Source: Aptenodytes patagonicus
Lineage: Eukaryota; Chordata; Aves; Sphenisciformes; Spheniscidae
Direction: 5' to 3'
Length of the DNA stretch: 64,000 bases
Assembly (NCBI RefSeq): GCF_965638725.1
Contig: NC_134959.1
Location: forward strand, 7,320,417-7,384,416
In this document: positions 37,701-49,116 of the stretch, piece after piece
Layout of the letters: each line of letters begins with the position of its first letter
How positions within the stretch are numbered: position 1 is the first letter of the stretch
The notes under the pieces: generated by a model
Databases searched by the model: none
The model's input: the letters and a program-made list of their open reading frames with translations, nothing else
Told to the model about the DNA's origin: nothing
Made by a program: the position numbers and the translations under genes

Positions 37701-37995
37701 TACACTTCCCTGAACACTTCATGAATGGTGCTTATATAATGTTTTGAATTTCTTAGACTGTAACATTCAACATTTTATATCTAAATTGTTAATGTTCTGT
37801 AAAGTAACACACTCGGCCATTTTAATAACCTCTGTTCTCTGTAATAAAAACAAAAATTCTTTGTATATCCCTCAGTGACCAAAATGGAAGATAAGACCTC
37901 AAATTTTCCTCTTAGCCAATTCTGGGTCAGTTCCCTAATGTGAACATAGTATTAGAATAAAACATGTAAGCCAAGGATAATGCTATGCTCAATAT
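28771..37995. other. Intergenic DNA between CLEC3A and VAT1L, no gene seen
   Basis: No exon of a recognised gene and no identifiable transposon was found. Locally G+C-rich, repeat-poor blocks occur near 28860-29160, 31600-31980 and 34700-34870, and a C-rich block lies near 35090-35160. None gave a protein I could name. Confidence 0.5.
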
Positions 37996-38001
37996 TTTAT
38001 T
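37996..38001 (-). terminator. VAT1L: Candidate distal VAT1L polyadenylation signal AATAAA
   Basis: AATAAA lies on the minus strand about 2.9 kb after the VAT1L stop codon. It is one of three candidates, chosen by sequence and position only. Confidence 0.2.
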
Positions 38002-38696
38002 TATATTTTTATGTAAACATAATTTGCTTTGTAGGCACAATATAACAAAAGCTCTAAAGCAACAAATACAATTAAACAGTGTTTCAGTTCACTTCAATCA
38101 GGCTTAAGTTAAAGAGAAGCTTTCACAGTTCCTTTAAGGCAAATTGAGAAATAATTTGTTTCACTTGAAGAAACTATCCAATTGTCTTAGAGTTGTTTAA
38201 GCAACACTGTCAGTAGTAAGCACAAACCTTCATTTCTACTACAGTAAGACTTGGTCAGTAACAAGTCTCAGCATCATCATTTTGTATAGCATGCCCTCTA
38301 CCACTTCAGACGCGATACTACTGTTTGTGGTATTCTAAAAGGTACTTAGGGCGTGTGGGCCAAATTCTGCTAGCACAAATCCTGCTTCCAGAACAGATAC
38401 CTGAAAAATTTCCATTCGTTTCAGTAGTAACCTTCATATAAGCCATATTAATACCAGTAAAACACAGAGTAGAGTTTATACTCATCTGTGTTGCACTTAG
38501 GTAGATCCAGAAGTATTCCTTTGTACTCACTGCAATTACCTGATATTCTGCTGATCAGAAAATGGCCCTAAAATTGGTATGAATTAGCATGAAGAGTATT
38601 TTTGCCTTGCTAACAAAACCAGAAAGAACTAGCCAAAATTACTTCATTTGATTGTTGTCCCTATGGTGTCTGTGGCCATGACCAAGATCACCCATC

Positions 38697-38702
38697 TTTA
38701 TT
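38697..38702 (-). terminator. VAT1L: Candidate VAT1L polyadenylation signal AATAAA
   Basis: This is the first canonical AATAAA on the minus strand after the VAT1L stop, about 2.2 kb downstream. The sequence between contains no recognised repeat and could be a long 3' untranslated region. Confidence 0.3.
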
Positions 38703-40259
38703 TGTCTTGAAGGGTAATTTAACTGTAGAGCCAACCATACTGCGATTTATAACAGAAGAACGGATTTGCTATTCTGCTTGCCCTACTAATTTAAGGCCTT
38801 GAGAATGCCACTTTACTGCCAGCTCGAAGGTCACCAGCAATATTGCTCACTTTGGCGTCAAATCAAAATTCCTAGTTATGTTAAGGTTTGTTGCAGGACA
38901 ACATCATTACACGAACTGCAAAACAAAATTGGGCGTTTCCTACCATTGTCAGCTTATGAGTCGTGAAAACTTAATGGCCTTTCTTAAAAGCCCAGTTGGC
39001 AAGCCCAATACACGGAAAACTCTCACTCAACATATATTTTTTTCTGTGGATAAAGTCCCTGTTTGGGCCTGATATGGCACTGGAAGTGTAGGCAAGTCCA
39101 GCTTGAAAAGAAAATCAACTACAGTGAAGTTCTGCATCAACATCTAAAGAAAACTGAAGTTCTGGTTTGATTAATATTTCAAAAGCTTTTTTGGCATTTT
39201 TCTCCACAGTTATTTCTTCTCCTTATTTTTGAATTTGTTTAACCCAAGGGAAACTCCTTCAGAATGAACATTCTGCACAATTATCTGGTATTAGAACAGC
39301 AACTTCATGAGTACAGTGTAAAGAGATGGACATTAATACTCGGGCAGCAAGATGAAACAGAAAAACCAAGAGAGAATCTTTTAAAACCACACATAAAAGT
39401 CATCCAGACCCACAAGTCCTTTCACATTGAGAAAAGCCTGAGAAGCCCTCCCTCTCTGCTTTTCTATATTAGTTTTTAACTTCTGTCGCTACAGGATACT
39501 TGCAGATTTAGCTGAACAACTACTCATGCCTGGGGAAATACTTTCTTTTGAAAAAAACATTAATTCAAAGATATATGGCATTGTACAAGGTCTCTGACAT
39601 TCCTTTAGCATTTCTACTGTAGGTGATTGCAGTAATTTTAAAAATTGTTTTAACAAGACAGTTGAGGACCTGAGTAGCTGCTGCTTGGATAGGTGAAAGA
39701 CATGGAAAAAATATTTACCTTTGTCATGTTTAGATAAGCTTCCACTAGTGGGAGGTAGTTAAGCCTAGCTAGTCTTTGAATACTTGATCCTGCAAATAAT
39801 TACAAACATAACTGTACATATGGAGCAGACCTTTTGATAGGACTACTCACCTAGATAAAGTTATCCCTGTGCATAATTTCTGATGGGATTAAGGCCTAAA
39901 ACTCATTTCTAACAGGGTTAACTCCTGTAGGAGTTCAGCTCCAGCTTGATAGTTGATCAACACATTAGCAATTTCAGAGCAGTAAACTCCAACAAATTTC
40001 TTTCCACATACGGATGAATGATCCTTACCAATATGATTTAAAAATGAAATTTAAAATTGGTTTGGATTTTGGACACAGATGAGTCAATGTGTCCTTAGCA
40101 GAAGATGTTGATCTGTCAATAACAATGCTAATTGCTACAGGCAATTAAAGTGCTGGGTCTAAAAAGAGTGTCTCACTGACCTTTTTCTTTGCCTGTAACG
40201 TACGGGGTGATAGCTCACATCAACAGGGAAGCATGATAGTTGGCACTCTGATTGAAGGG

Positions 40260-40265
40260 TTTAAT
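40260..40265 (-). terminator. VAT1L: Candidate proximal VAT1L polyadenylation signal ATTAAA
   Basis: ATTAAA is the commonest variant signal. It lies about 660 nt after the VAT1L stop codon and would give a short 3' untranslated region. Confidence 0.25.
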
Positions 40266-40926
40266 TACTGGTGCTGATGACTAACGTGATTATACAATAC
40301 TAATCAAAGTCTCTCAATTAATGATTTCTTGCACAATTTCAGATTCCACAATTCTAAATGAGGTATTTTTGAAAATGAAGATAGGATTGCTTATAAAATG
40401 ATAAAGCATGACTGAGGAAAATGAAAACTCATCTTTTTTGCAACTTTTATCTGTGGTTCATAAAGGGAAAAATATTTTAACACTGAAAAACCACAAACTT
40501 AAAATCCTCCCTCCAGTTACTAGAATCTTCCAGATAGCAAGCGGGGAATTTTTTGTTACTGTTTCCAACTTGCAAAAAAAGCCCAAACCCCCCAAATAAC
40601 TTTATGCAAAATGTTGGAATTTGCATGAGAAAGATGCCCATCTAAAATTACACAGTAAGTTAATAAGGCTTTTAAACCAGAACAGAAAAATCCATGGGAC
40701 TCCTACGGGGAAATTGGGTATTACACAGGAATGTCGTAATACTGCACTGGATGAGAATGGCACTTGAGTTCAAAACAACAATGATCAACAGCTCATAGCT
40801 CAGCTGACTGCAGACAAATACAACACACACTGTACTACAGCATTTGTTCACTGATGCACAGAATAGATTTCCCAGTCTTGTTCCCTTCTACTTCATCGAT
40901 CTTTCTGCTTCTACCACCTCTGGCTG

Positions 40927-41025
40927 TTACTGGATGAATGGCATGCGCTCTTTATTCTCATTGTCCCCCTCATGGTCTTCTTCCTCTTCTCCGGCCTCAC
41001 TTGTCTCTGTGCTGTCGTTGGCCAT
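40927..41025 (-). CDS. VAT1L: VAT1L terminal exon, acidic tail
   Basis: The exon follows the acceptor TTCATGTTACAG (minus strand). Its 32 codons run from MANDSTETSE to ERMPFIQ, then TAA at 40927-40929. About a third of the residues are Glu or Asp, including an EEEED run. It opens with ATG only by coincidence of the exon boundary; it is not a start codon. Confidence 0.95.
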   Translation of the reverse strand: MANDSTETSEAGEEEEDHEGDNENKERMPFIQ

Positions 41026-43207
41026 CTGTAACATGAAAGATGAAGGACATCAGAGCACCTTTCACATTGTTTTATTCATTCTTACTTCAGTTTGATTCAT
41101 TTGATAAAGCGACTTTAAAAATGAAAGAAGGCATGGCTGCAACGTGAAAATAAACATTCTGTCTGTGCAAACCTTTTGTTGGCACTACACCACTTCCAGC
41201 TAAATTTGTAAGCTGTTCCCTCCTGGCTTACACCTGAATCACATAACAGAAAGCTGCTTCGTAGGACAGTTGCACAAGCGGACTCTGATCTGTGCACTTG
41301 TAGCAAACTGATATTAAGGCTCTCGGATAGGAAATACGACTATGTAGGAAGTTTACAGAATGTGTGCGACCTCTGGTTTACAACTCCTTCTGTATCTGCT
41401 CTTCCAGAAACAGGTAACACTATTCTTTAACACCACAGCTAATGGATGGGATCTGGTCCCACATGAGGCATAGTGTCATGAAAACTCAGAGAGTAACTGT
41501 TTTATATAAACAACAATGAAACTTTATAGAGCAGTGGATATGTAGATGCTGGCAGAATACACCCATGACAGAGTGCAAATCTTGGATCATGCAGGGGCGT
41601 GGGGAGAAACTGCATTTCCATATTTTATTGAAGATGCCTGTACAGGTAGTAGGCAGTTGCAGAAATTTGTAGTTCAGGATAGCATTTAAGGAGCACATTG
41701 TGGTTTTTCACATGATAATATTTATTACAAGCTGTGTAATGGTGCAAGACCCTCCTGTCCTTCACCTTGTCAGTTTGACTTGTCTCTGGAGGCACAACAA
41801 GAGTCTGGTTAACTGGACAGGTGGTAGTGTTTAACAGCATAGATTACTATGACTGAATTTTCTTATACACCAACATTACCTCTCTTAGGACACAAGAAGA
41901 TTCTTATATTAGCTTTTAACTGTTTCAAAACCAACTAAGCAAGGGACCCATTTACTTTTTAAAGAGAAATGCAGTGACATTATACCTTCCCTGTTTGATT
42001 ACTAGCCTCTGCTGGAAATAAAAATAAAAAGCTCAAACACAACCTGATTTTAATGGAGAAAAGCAATGCTCTGAAGTTACCCATATTTCTAAATTAACAT
42101 CTGTTTGTGAAAATGTATCATATTTGTTCTCACCTTCTAACCAATGGGTATTGTGAATATACAATTATCAAGAGAACAGACGGAATAAATGTATTAATGT
42201 TGTGTTAGGGATTCTTGTTTACAGTTTTAAGATGCAATTCAGCTATAATATAACGCCCAATTTCCATGTGTGAAGTCCCAAAAGCCGCCTTTTTCCTTGC
42301 AGTGATTTTGTATGAGATTTGAGGCCAATTTTAGAGTTAGAGCAAGTAAGAGCTTAACTGTAATTCCAGGCTCTTTTCTGTTCTTTCAAAACAAGAGATA
42401 TCTCAGGTCTGAAGGAAAACTTCATACATCAGTATTGATTTGAAGTCAATTTTTCATTATCTTCTTTACTGCTCTTTCCTACATCGTCAGTGAATGTTTA
42501 GGCAGGAGCCTGACTTTCATTTACTACTGTTCTCTGTAATGTTTCAGTACCATGTTAAGCACTCCAAATCCAGTGGACCAGAGCTCCATCATAACTATCT
42601 TCCTTCAGAACATTTCTAGAAGGAAGTATTTTGATATTATACTTCATATATTATAATAGAAGTAAAAGAAATTCCTACCAAAAGTACACTCCGACCTCTG
42701 TATGGGAATCAGAAAGCACTTCTACGTTTGTACACTGAAGTAATATTGGCTGTGTCTTTTTCTGTTCAATCCACTTACATATATACAATACAGGAATTTT
42801 GTATTACGTGAAATGTCTTTGTTTTCCATCACAGGGACAGAAATAGATGTGGCAGTTTTACCCTGATCTAAGACTTGCAGACACATTTTTGGAGCGGCAG
42901 ATAGCCATTCAGTATAGAAAATTAACTGCCAGGACTCAAGGAATTGCAACTGCATTTCACTTTGACTTAAAAATATAAATTATGATCATTGGTTCGTATT
43001 TAGGTGCTATGGATTTAGAAGAAAACAGTATAAAAAAAAATTGTAAGGGACATTTCTCCAAAGGTCACTACCATGCTTTAACTTGAGCGACTGTACACCA
43101 TGTATGTAGTACTTTGCACTCACCAGGGGAGTGGGTGCTTTCTCCACATCCAGAATTAGTTTTCCTATATTTCCTCGGTCATGGATTCTCTGCATGGCCT
43201 CCTTCAC
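40927..43207 (-). CDS. VAT1L: VAT1L, last two coding exons (partial gene)
   Basis: This is the C-terminal end of VAT1L, the VAT-1 homologue-like protein of the medium-chain dehydrogenase/reductase (quinone oxidoreductase-like) family. The coding join in the window is 43207-43124 plus 41025-40927 (84 + 99 nt), both exons in phase 0 with GT/AG borders. The first exon ends the MDR fold (VKEAMQRIHDRGNIGKLILD, then VEKAPTPL). The second is an acidic tail starting MANDSTETSEAGEEEEDHEG and ending KERMPFIQ. This wording matches mammalian VAT1L closely. The earlier exons, encoding the GroES-like and nucleotide-binding parts, were not found in the window and must lie beyond 64000, implying a last large intron of more than 20 kb. 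VAT1L is upstream of and co-directional with CLEC3A, as in mammals. Confidence 0.94.
41026..43123 (-). other. VAT1L: VAT1L last intron (2098 nt)
   Basis: The donor is GTGAGT directly after CCCCTG and the acceptor is TTACAG. No nested gene or transposon was recognised. Confidence 0.88.
43124..43207 (-). CDS. VAT1L: VAT1L penultimate exon
   Basis: This 84-nt exon encodes 28 residues, VKEAMQRIHDRGNIGKLILD then VEKAPTPL. It sits between the acceptor TTTCTTTCAG and the donor GTGAGT. It is the C-terminal strand/helix of the MDR fold (the 'GNIGKLILD' segment common to quinone-oxidoreductase-like proteins). Confidence 0.96.
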
Positions 43208-46200
43208 CTGAAAGAAAGATAACCTACTGATAATTTTCAGGCACGCACTAAAAGAAGCCTGAATTCCTTCATTCCAAAACCAGCAATACATTTAAGGCAT
43301 GCTATGTGCAAGGTCATTCAAAGAGCTGCTTAAAACAAAATTAATAGTTAAACATTTTTTAGTGAATTTGTAAGGCCTGATTTTTGCATTGTGTCTGCAA
43401 AAATGGGATGTGAGTCTTGATGACAGTTTCTGAATAGCGTAATACATACGTAATGTTAATGTAGTACAAAAGTAATGGCTAGTTGAGGTGCAGAAAGAAA
43501 TACAGGCTCAGGGAGTTAATCCTTACACGTTGTTCATTAGATTTTCTCTTTGCAGAATATTTATCAAGGAACCCTATTTTCACTGAAAGTATGAAATGTT
43601 TTTCTAATTGACCTGTGATATTTTTCAGTTAATTTCTTTTGCGTTCCTATAGAGGGAACACCATATCCAGGCAGTGTCTGTGATTAACGCAAAACTGTCG
43701 TTCTCACTGCAGAAGCGAGTATTTCTTTCCTTCTTTTTTTCACCTTTTTTTAAAATTTTAAATAAGTAGTGTCCTACTGATACCACTAAAACTAGACATT
43801 TAACAGCTGGCTGCAATTAGCACATGTGAGAAAGAAACAAAACCCTCTTCTTACTAGTACACTGGAGAGGAGCTTATTTTGATGTATGAAGTTTCAGAAC
43901 TCATGAGAGCTCAGTGTTGATGAATTGAACTCAGTGTGTGTGGCACTGAATGTTCAAAGTGCAGCATGCAGACCACTATTAAATCACTGAAAATTGGAAG
44001 ATGTCAAGAGTTTCCTCGCTTTCATTGTGGGAAACTTCAGGAACTGAAAATGTACGCATAAAGGATGTTTCGTATCTTCATCATGCTATTTTTTGCTGGC
44101 TAACAGGATATGTTGAGACAAGAAAGAGTTTTATGTTAATTGGATCTACCATCTGTGACATAGTTTTATTGAATATTTTAAGAATAATGGCATAGAAGTT
44201 TGAAACAATATGCTGACTTGGGAACAGGTGGGTCCCACGGTACATTTAAAAGCCTGAATTTGGGGACCAGGCACCTAAGATCATTACTGAATGTCTAATG
44301 CAGAAGGAGGTATGATTTTTTTAAAGATACTAAGAGAATACAGCTTTTGACTTCCAATTAAATTTAATGGATGCTGGGCACAAAATGTCTTTACCATCTG
44401 TCGGCTTTATTTTGAAAGCTGACTGCAGTGAACTCCATATTACAACCTTAATTTTGCCAAGTGGTTCCCTCAATTAGTAAATACCAGACCTTAAAAAAAA
44501 AAAAATAATCTGTTAGAACAAAAGAAAAATTGCACTGCAAAATACAATGACTTTCTAACTTAGGGCATAATTGTAAATTCAGCTTGGAAAACACAATGTT
44601 ATGAATCCCACTGGGTAGAATGTCAAGCTCTAAATGTAGTCCACAAACCACAGTAACATTTATGAAGTTATCTTACAGCATAAACAATACCTAACTATCC
44701 TATAACACTTATTCTGCACTATGGACAATATTCCTTTAAGAATATCCAACAGAGAGTCTGAAGAAGCAGCAGCTGTATTATTTTTTTTTATGACTCTTAT
44801 TAGCCAAATCAAGCTTTTAGGAGTCTGTAGCACGGCATAAATAACCAACACAGATGTGACAGAATTGGAGAAATCAGCAAACACACTTGCCCGTCCATTG
44901 AAATTTATTACCAGCCCATCATGTGGAAAGCAGGGCATGCAACATTTATTTTAATTTGTACCATATCATATTTAGCAAGGCAAATTTGAGAAAATGTGCT
45001 TTCCCTGCATTTTTCACATGCACAGTATCAAATTTAAGACTCTGGAGAAAGGTTCAGGAGTTGTTTCCAGGACACTTGTAAGTAGCTTGCAAATGCAAAC
45101 ATCAGGCAGAGGCAAAGGGAACAATAAAACTTCTAACAATAATAGTGGCTATGGGATCCAGATGGAGCTATTAAAATATATAAAAAATTTGAAGAAAAGC
45201 TTGAAGAGCTGATACAACATCTATATATTTTACTGTTATTTGCAACTTACCTACCCAGTTAGTCAAATTCTGTACTAGCGCAATGCCATTCAGTATGCTA
45301 CGTCTGAATTAAGAGACCATGAGCTATTTTATAAATGAGTAGTTTTTATGTTTATGGCTGCTAACAGTCCACTTATTCAACCAAGACTGCAACTACTTGT
45401 TTCCCAAGGTGCCTGAATATTAAAACCATTCCCTCTTATACTACAGAGAGCAGAGAGCATTAAAAACCTTCTTTGCTATGCAAGTCTGGTTAAGGCTTGT
45501 TCTATGCAGACTATATAAAAGCATTTACTTTTCCATGTGAACATTTAAGTGCTGCGTATAGTCTGCCTTTTGCAGAGCGTGGTATGGAGCTCATGCTAAG
45601 TCTGAGCCTGAGTGTTTGCACGTTACCAATGAAGATGGTGAATCACCCTGCGCTTGGTTAAAATCAGACCCCGGCTTAACTAGTAGTACAGTGAGGCATG
45701 TGGAAATTCTGGAATTTACTGGAGGTTCTCTGAAGTGGTTGAAGTTCGATTCAAAAAAAATATCCCTTCCAGTAGCAAGGATCAAAAGGGTTTCCCTCTT
45801 CTTACAGAATTGTGGCCCTAAATTACTTTTCACCAATTATTCTATATTGGTTGCTATTTGCATTTGTCAGCTCAAATCCAAGTAAATGGATCTGACGTAC
45901 TTTTGTTTATATGGACGAGTTAATTGAATTTCTTCTTGTGCAGTATCATCAGCAGAGGGCTCTTGGATTGGAAATAGTGCAGGGGAGTGTTTACTAATAT
46001 AAAGAGTTTCCATTGGAATAAAGGACACAAATTCTGTTGGCCTTTGTTTGCTTTCAGTACAGCTCAGCCCTTAGAGGGTTTGTGTCTCAACTAATGCTGA
46101 ACTACAGATTTTAGCCTTGAGAGGCCCCAAATTGACACAATATGTATCACAGAGCTCTGCACTAGAATCAGAACTATTTTTACACATTAGTGGACAATGG

Positions 46201-49030
46201 GAAAATGCTTCCACTTTCCATGTTATTTATGTAAGGAAAGCTGGCAAACCAGTTACTGAAAAACAAGAAAGACCCAGAATGCTGCACAGCCATACACTGT
46301 CTGATGAATCCAATGTAGGCCCTCCTGGGCAGCAGTAGAGGAAAATGATTAACAGCAAAGGAGAAATAAAAGGAATCCCAAGTTTGCCTTTTCCCTTAAG
46401 CACACTTGCATTAATTCGTATTTTAGTTTGACATACTGTTTTTAAGCATACTCTAGAGCAGAATCACCTTCCCTATCTGTTCAGTCTAGTGGAAAATGAT
46501 AACAAACACAGGAAAAGGACCTTTCTAACCCAGTTTGAAACAATTTGCATTTGCTTTAGGGAATATGCTTTTATAATTGGAAAAACAATTTTGAACAAGT
46601 ATATTTCTTCTATCCCTTTCAGGTCTACAAATGGTAGACTCGTGGATATGTTATCATACATCCTCATTCAAGTGTTTTTCAGCAATGACAGTGAATCTGG
46701 AAATTAAGACTACCTATGCAATAATGAGGTCATCTGTAAAACAAAAAAACATGGTCTAGAAAGACGAAACCAATGTACCTCAAGGTCCTTTACAAGTCAT
46801 GCTTACCATGCCCTGTGAGAAATATTCACATTCTCATTTTCCATCATAACGCTGCAAGTGCTGCAGATTTTCTGAGCCTTCTACAGGCTTCTTCCTCATA
46901 CCACTCTGCTGGACCCAAGCAGAGAGGCAAGGAATATAAAATATAGAGAGCTTAATTGGGAACGTACAGAACCATTGCACTGGTGTGCACCAATGTGTTA
47001 GCATTATAGGCAAAATTTAGCAGCTTTAACATTTCTTAGAAAATTTTCAACTATTAACACACTCTTGCACATTTAAAGAGGTGTTATGCTACCAATGCTA
47101 TCAACAGAACTCTTCAAAGAAGTCTTGATACAAACACAGGATAAAAGAAACCATAAAGCTGGCAAAGAAGGCCTGTTGTGAAAAAGCCTATTCAAGATAT
47201 TTTCCTGCGGGGATGTTATGGTTGGGATCTCGGAGCTTCTCTTGGATCAGAGCCCTTTCTGTCCATCTGTATTGTGTATCATACGGAGAAGAGCAACAAT
47301 TACTGTCAGTAGACCTTGGTAGGAGAGTAAGGGCAGAAATGCCTTCATGTTACCAGTCAGAGATGTTCTAAAAGAGGTTTCATGACAGCTGTGTTCTCTG
47401 GAAGTGTAAAGTCCGACAGCTGTACTGAACCCACTCCAACACCACCACGTGTCTCTCTTGGGGTACTCCTCAAAAGTATCAAGAACTTTGGATATGGAGT
47501 CCTCTTTAAAGTTTCTTATTCTGCTTCGAATAGGCTCATCTTCTCCAGCCTCAAATCTTTTCAAAATCAAGCCGAGGCACTCATCTTAATCAACAACGGT
47601 AATTTTCAGAATACTGTTTAATACTTTCATCTCCTACCAGACTAGATTTTCTCTATCTTCAAAAACAAGCTGTAACAAGACCTCCCTCTAACAATTTTTA
47701 TACAGCGAAGTATTGCAAAAAGTTAGTGTTTTTAAAATTCTGCATACAAACTAAAACAGAAAAGCAAGGAAAAAGCAAGCTGACCAGGCACACTGGGTTC
47801 TAGATTCAAGGGACAGATACCTGCCTTGTCCTTCTACTTTCAAACATCTGAGCCCTACAGGCTTTCAAAGACAATGCAGATAATGATATACACTAAAGAA
47901 CATGATTTTGGAAATTCTAATGATGGATAAGTCTGGAATTCCATGTGGGTCTAACAGACTTCTAAAACCTGGATTGAGAAACCTCAATACTTGTCCCTCC
48001 CAATGAGAACTTTGACAATAACTGGCTGTGCCAATAGTTGTTTGCAAATTCAGAAATGATGCCACACCCAGGGTAATGGCATGCAACATTCTGTTCAACC
48101 TTCCTTCACTGATTAAAAAATTAAAATTATTGAATATTATAATCCTGTCCAGTTCATACAAGAGCAACACAAAGAAATCAACAGGAAAATCTCAGCACAT
48201 CTCAGGACAATGCTTAGACTAGACAGGTGTATGTATTTTGGGGTATTCTGTTTGTGTGTTTTGGGTGAGTGTTCATTTCTGTGCATTGTGAGGGGAAAAA
48301 GATTAGTCTGGTCTTTACTTTGTGGGGTTTTTTTATAGATATTTTTCCAATGGAGTAGGTTGCTAAAATGATTCATTCAGTGTTGCTGATTCTATTGGAT
48401 TTGGGGAATTTGATATCATTTTAGAAAGACTGATTATGTACCTTGAAATTACTGATACTTAGGTCTTGATGCTACCTATTACCGAAATAAGCCAAAAAAA
48501 GACGACACAAAAATTAAGTAATTTTTAAAGTTTCTCTGTGAAATTTTAAAATGGTATCTTTTTGTAAAAGAATTAAGTTGTCACTGCAGCAAAGGGAATG
48601 TTTTCAACTAGGCTGTAGTTCACAGAGATGCCTATATAGTCTCAATTTAACAAAACAACTAATTTAGTAGTATCACATTAGCTCTAGAGATTGTTAAAGA
48701 GAAATAGCATGGTATTACAAATACAAAAGATCTCCTGTTCCTTGTAGCAATGATATGCTAAATTGATATAGTATCTCTAAAAGAAAAACAGATTTCCATA
48801 TTTCTTTAGCTAATACCTCATGGTGGACCATATGATTTGCAAAGTTTTTATTTCACTGAAAGCAAAAGAGAATACGCTACAATAACAGCCATAAGTTATT
48901 TTCCTCTACTGAATACAACATGCACTGGGAACATGGTATGATTTTATTGGAGCCATTCTGTCATTAGTGAGCTGATAGCAATTCTAATTTAAAATAAACT
49001 ACAAGCTTGCATTAAAAAAAAAAAAGAGAA

Positions 49031-49051
49031 AAACCAAAATTATTTTGGTTT
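49031..49051. repeat. 21-bp near-perfect palindrome
   Basis: AAACCAAAAT at 49031-49040 and ATTTTGGTTT at 49042-49051 are exact reverse complements separated by a single T. It directly follows an A run at about 49013-49024. Confidence 0.85.
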
Positions 49052-49071
49052 CTTACTAGCATTTATAAAAT

Positions 49072-49116
49072 AGTAAAGTACTAATAATAGCAGGGTACTA
49101 ACAGTAAAGTACTAAT
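49072..49116. repeat. 14-bp direct repeat pair
   Basis: AGTAAAGTACTAAT occurs at 49072-49085 and 49103-49116, with a related GGGTACTAACAGT between the copies. It is a local tandem-type duplication. Confidence 0.75.

Noticed and set aside
47247-47570. 107-codon minus-strand open frame in the VAT1L intron (RSRIRNFKEDSISKVLDTFE)
   Set aside because: Considered as a missing VAT1L exon or retrocopy. It shares no words with the MDR fold, its flanks show no matching splice sites in frame, and no family was recognised.
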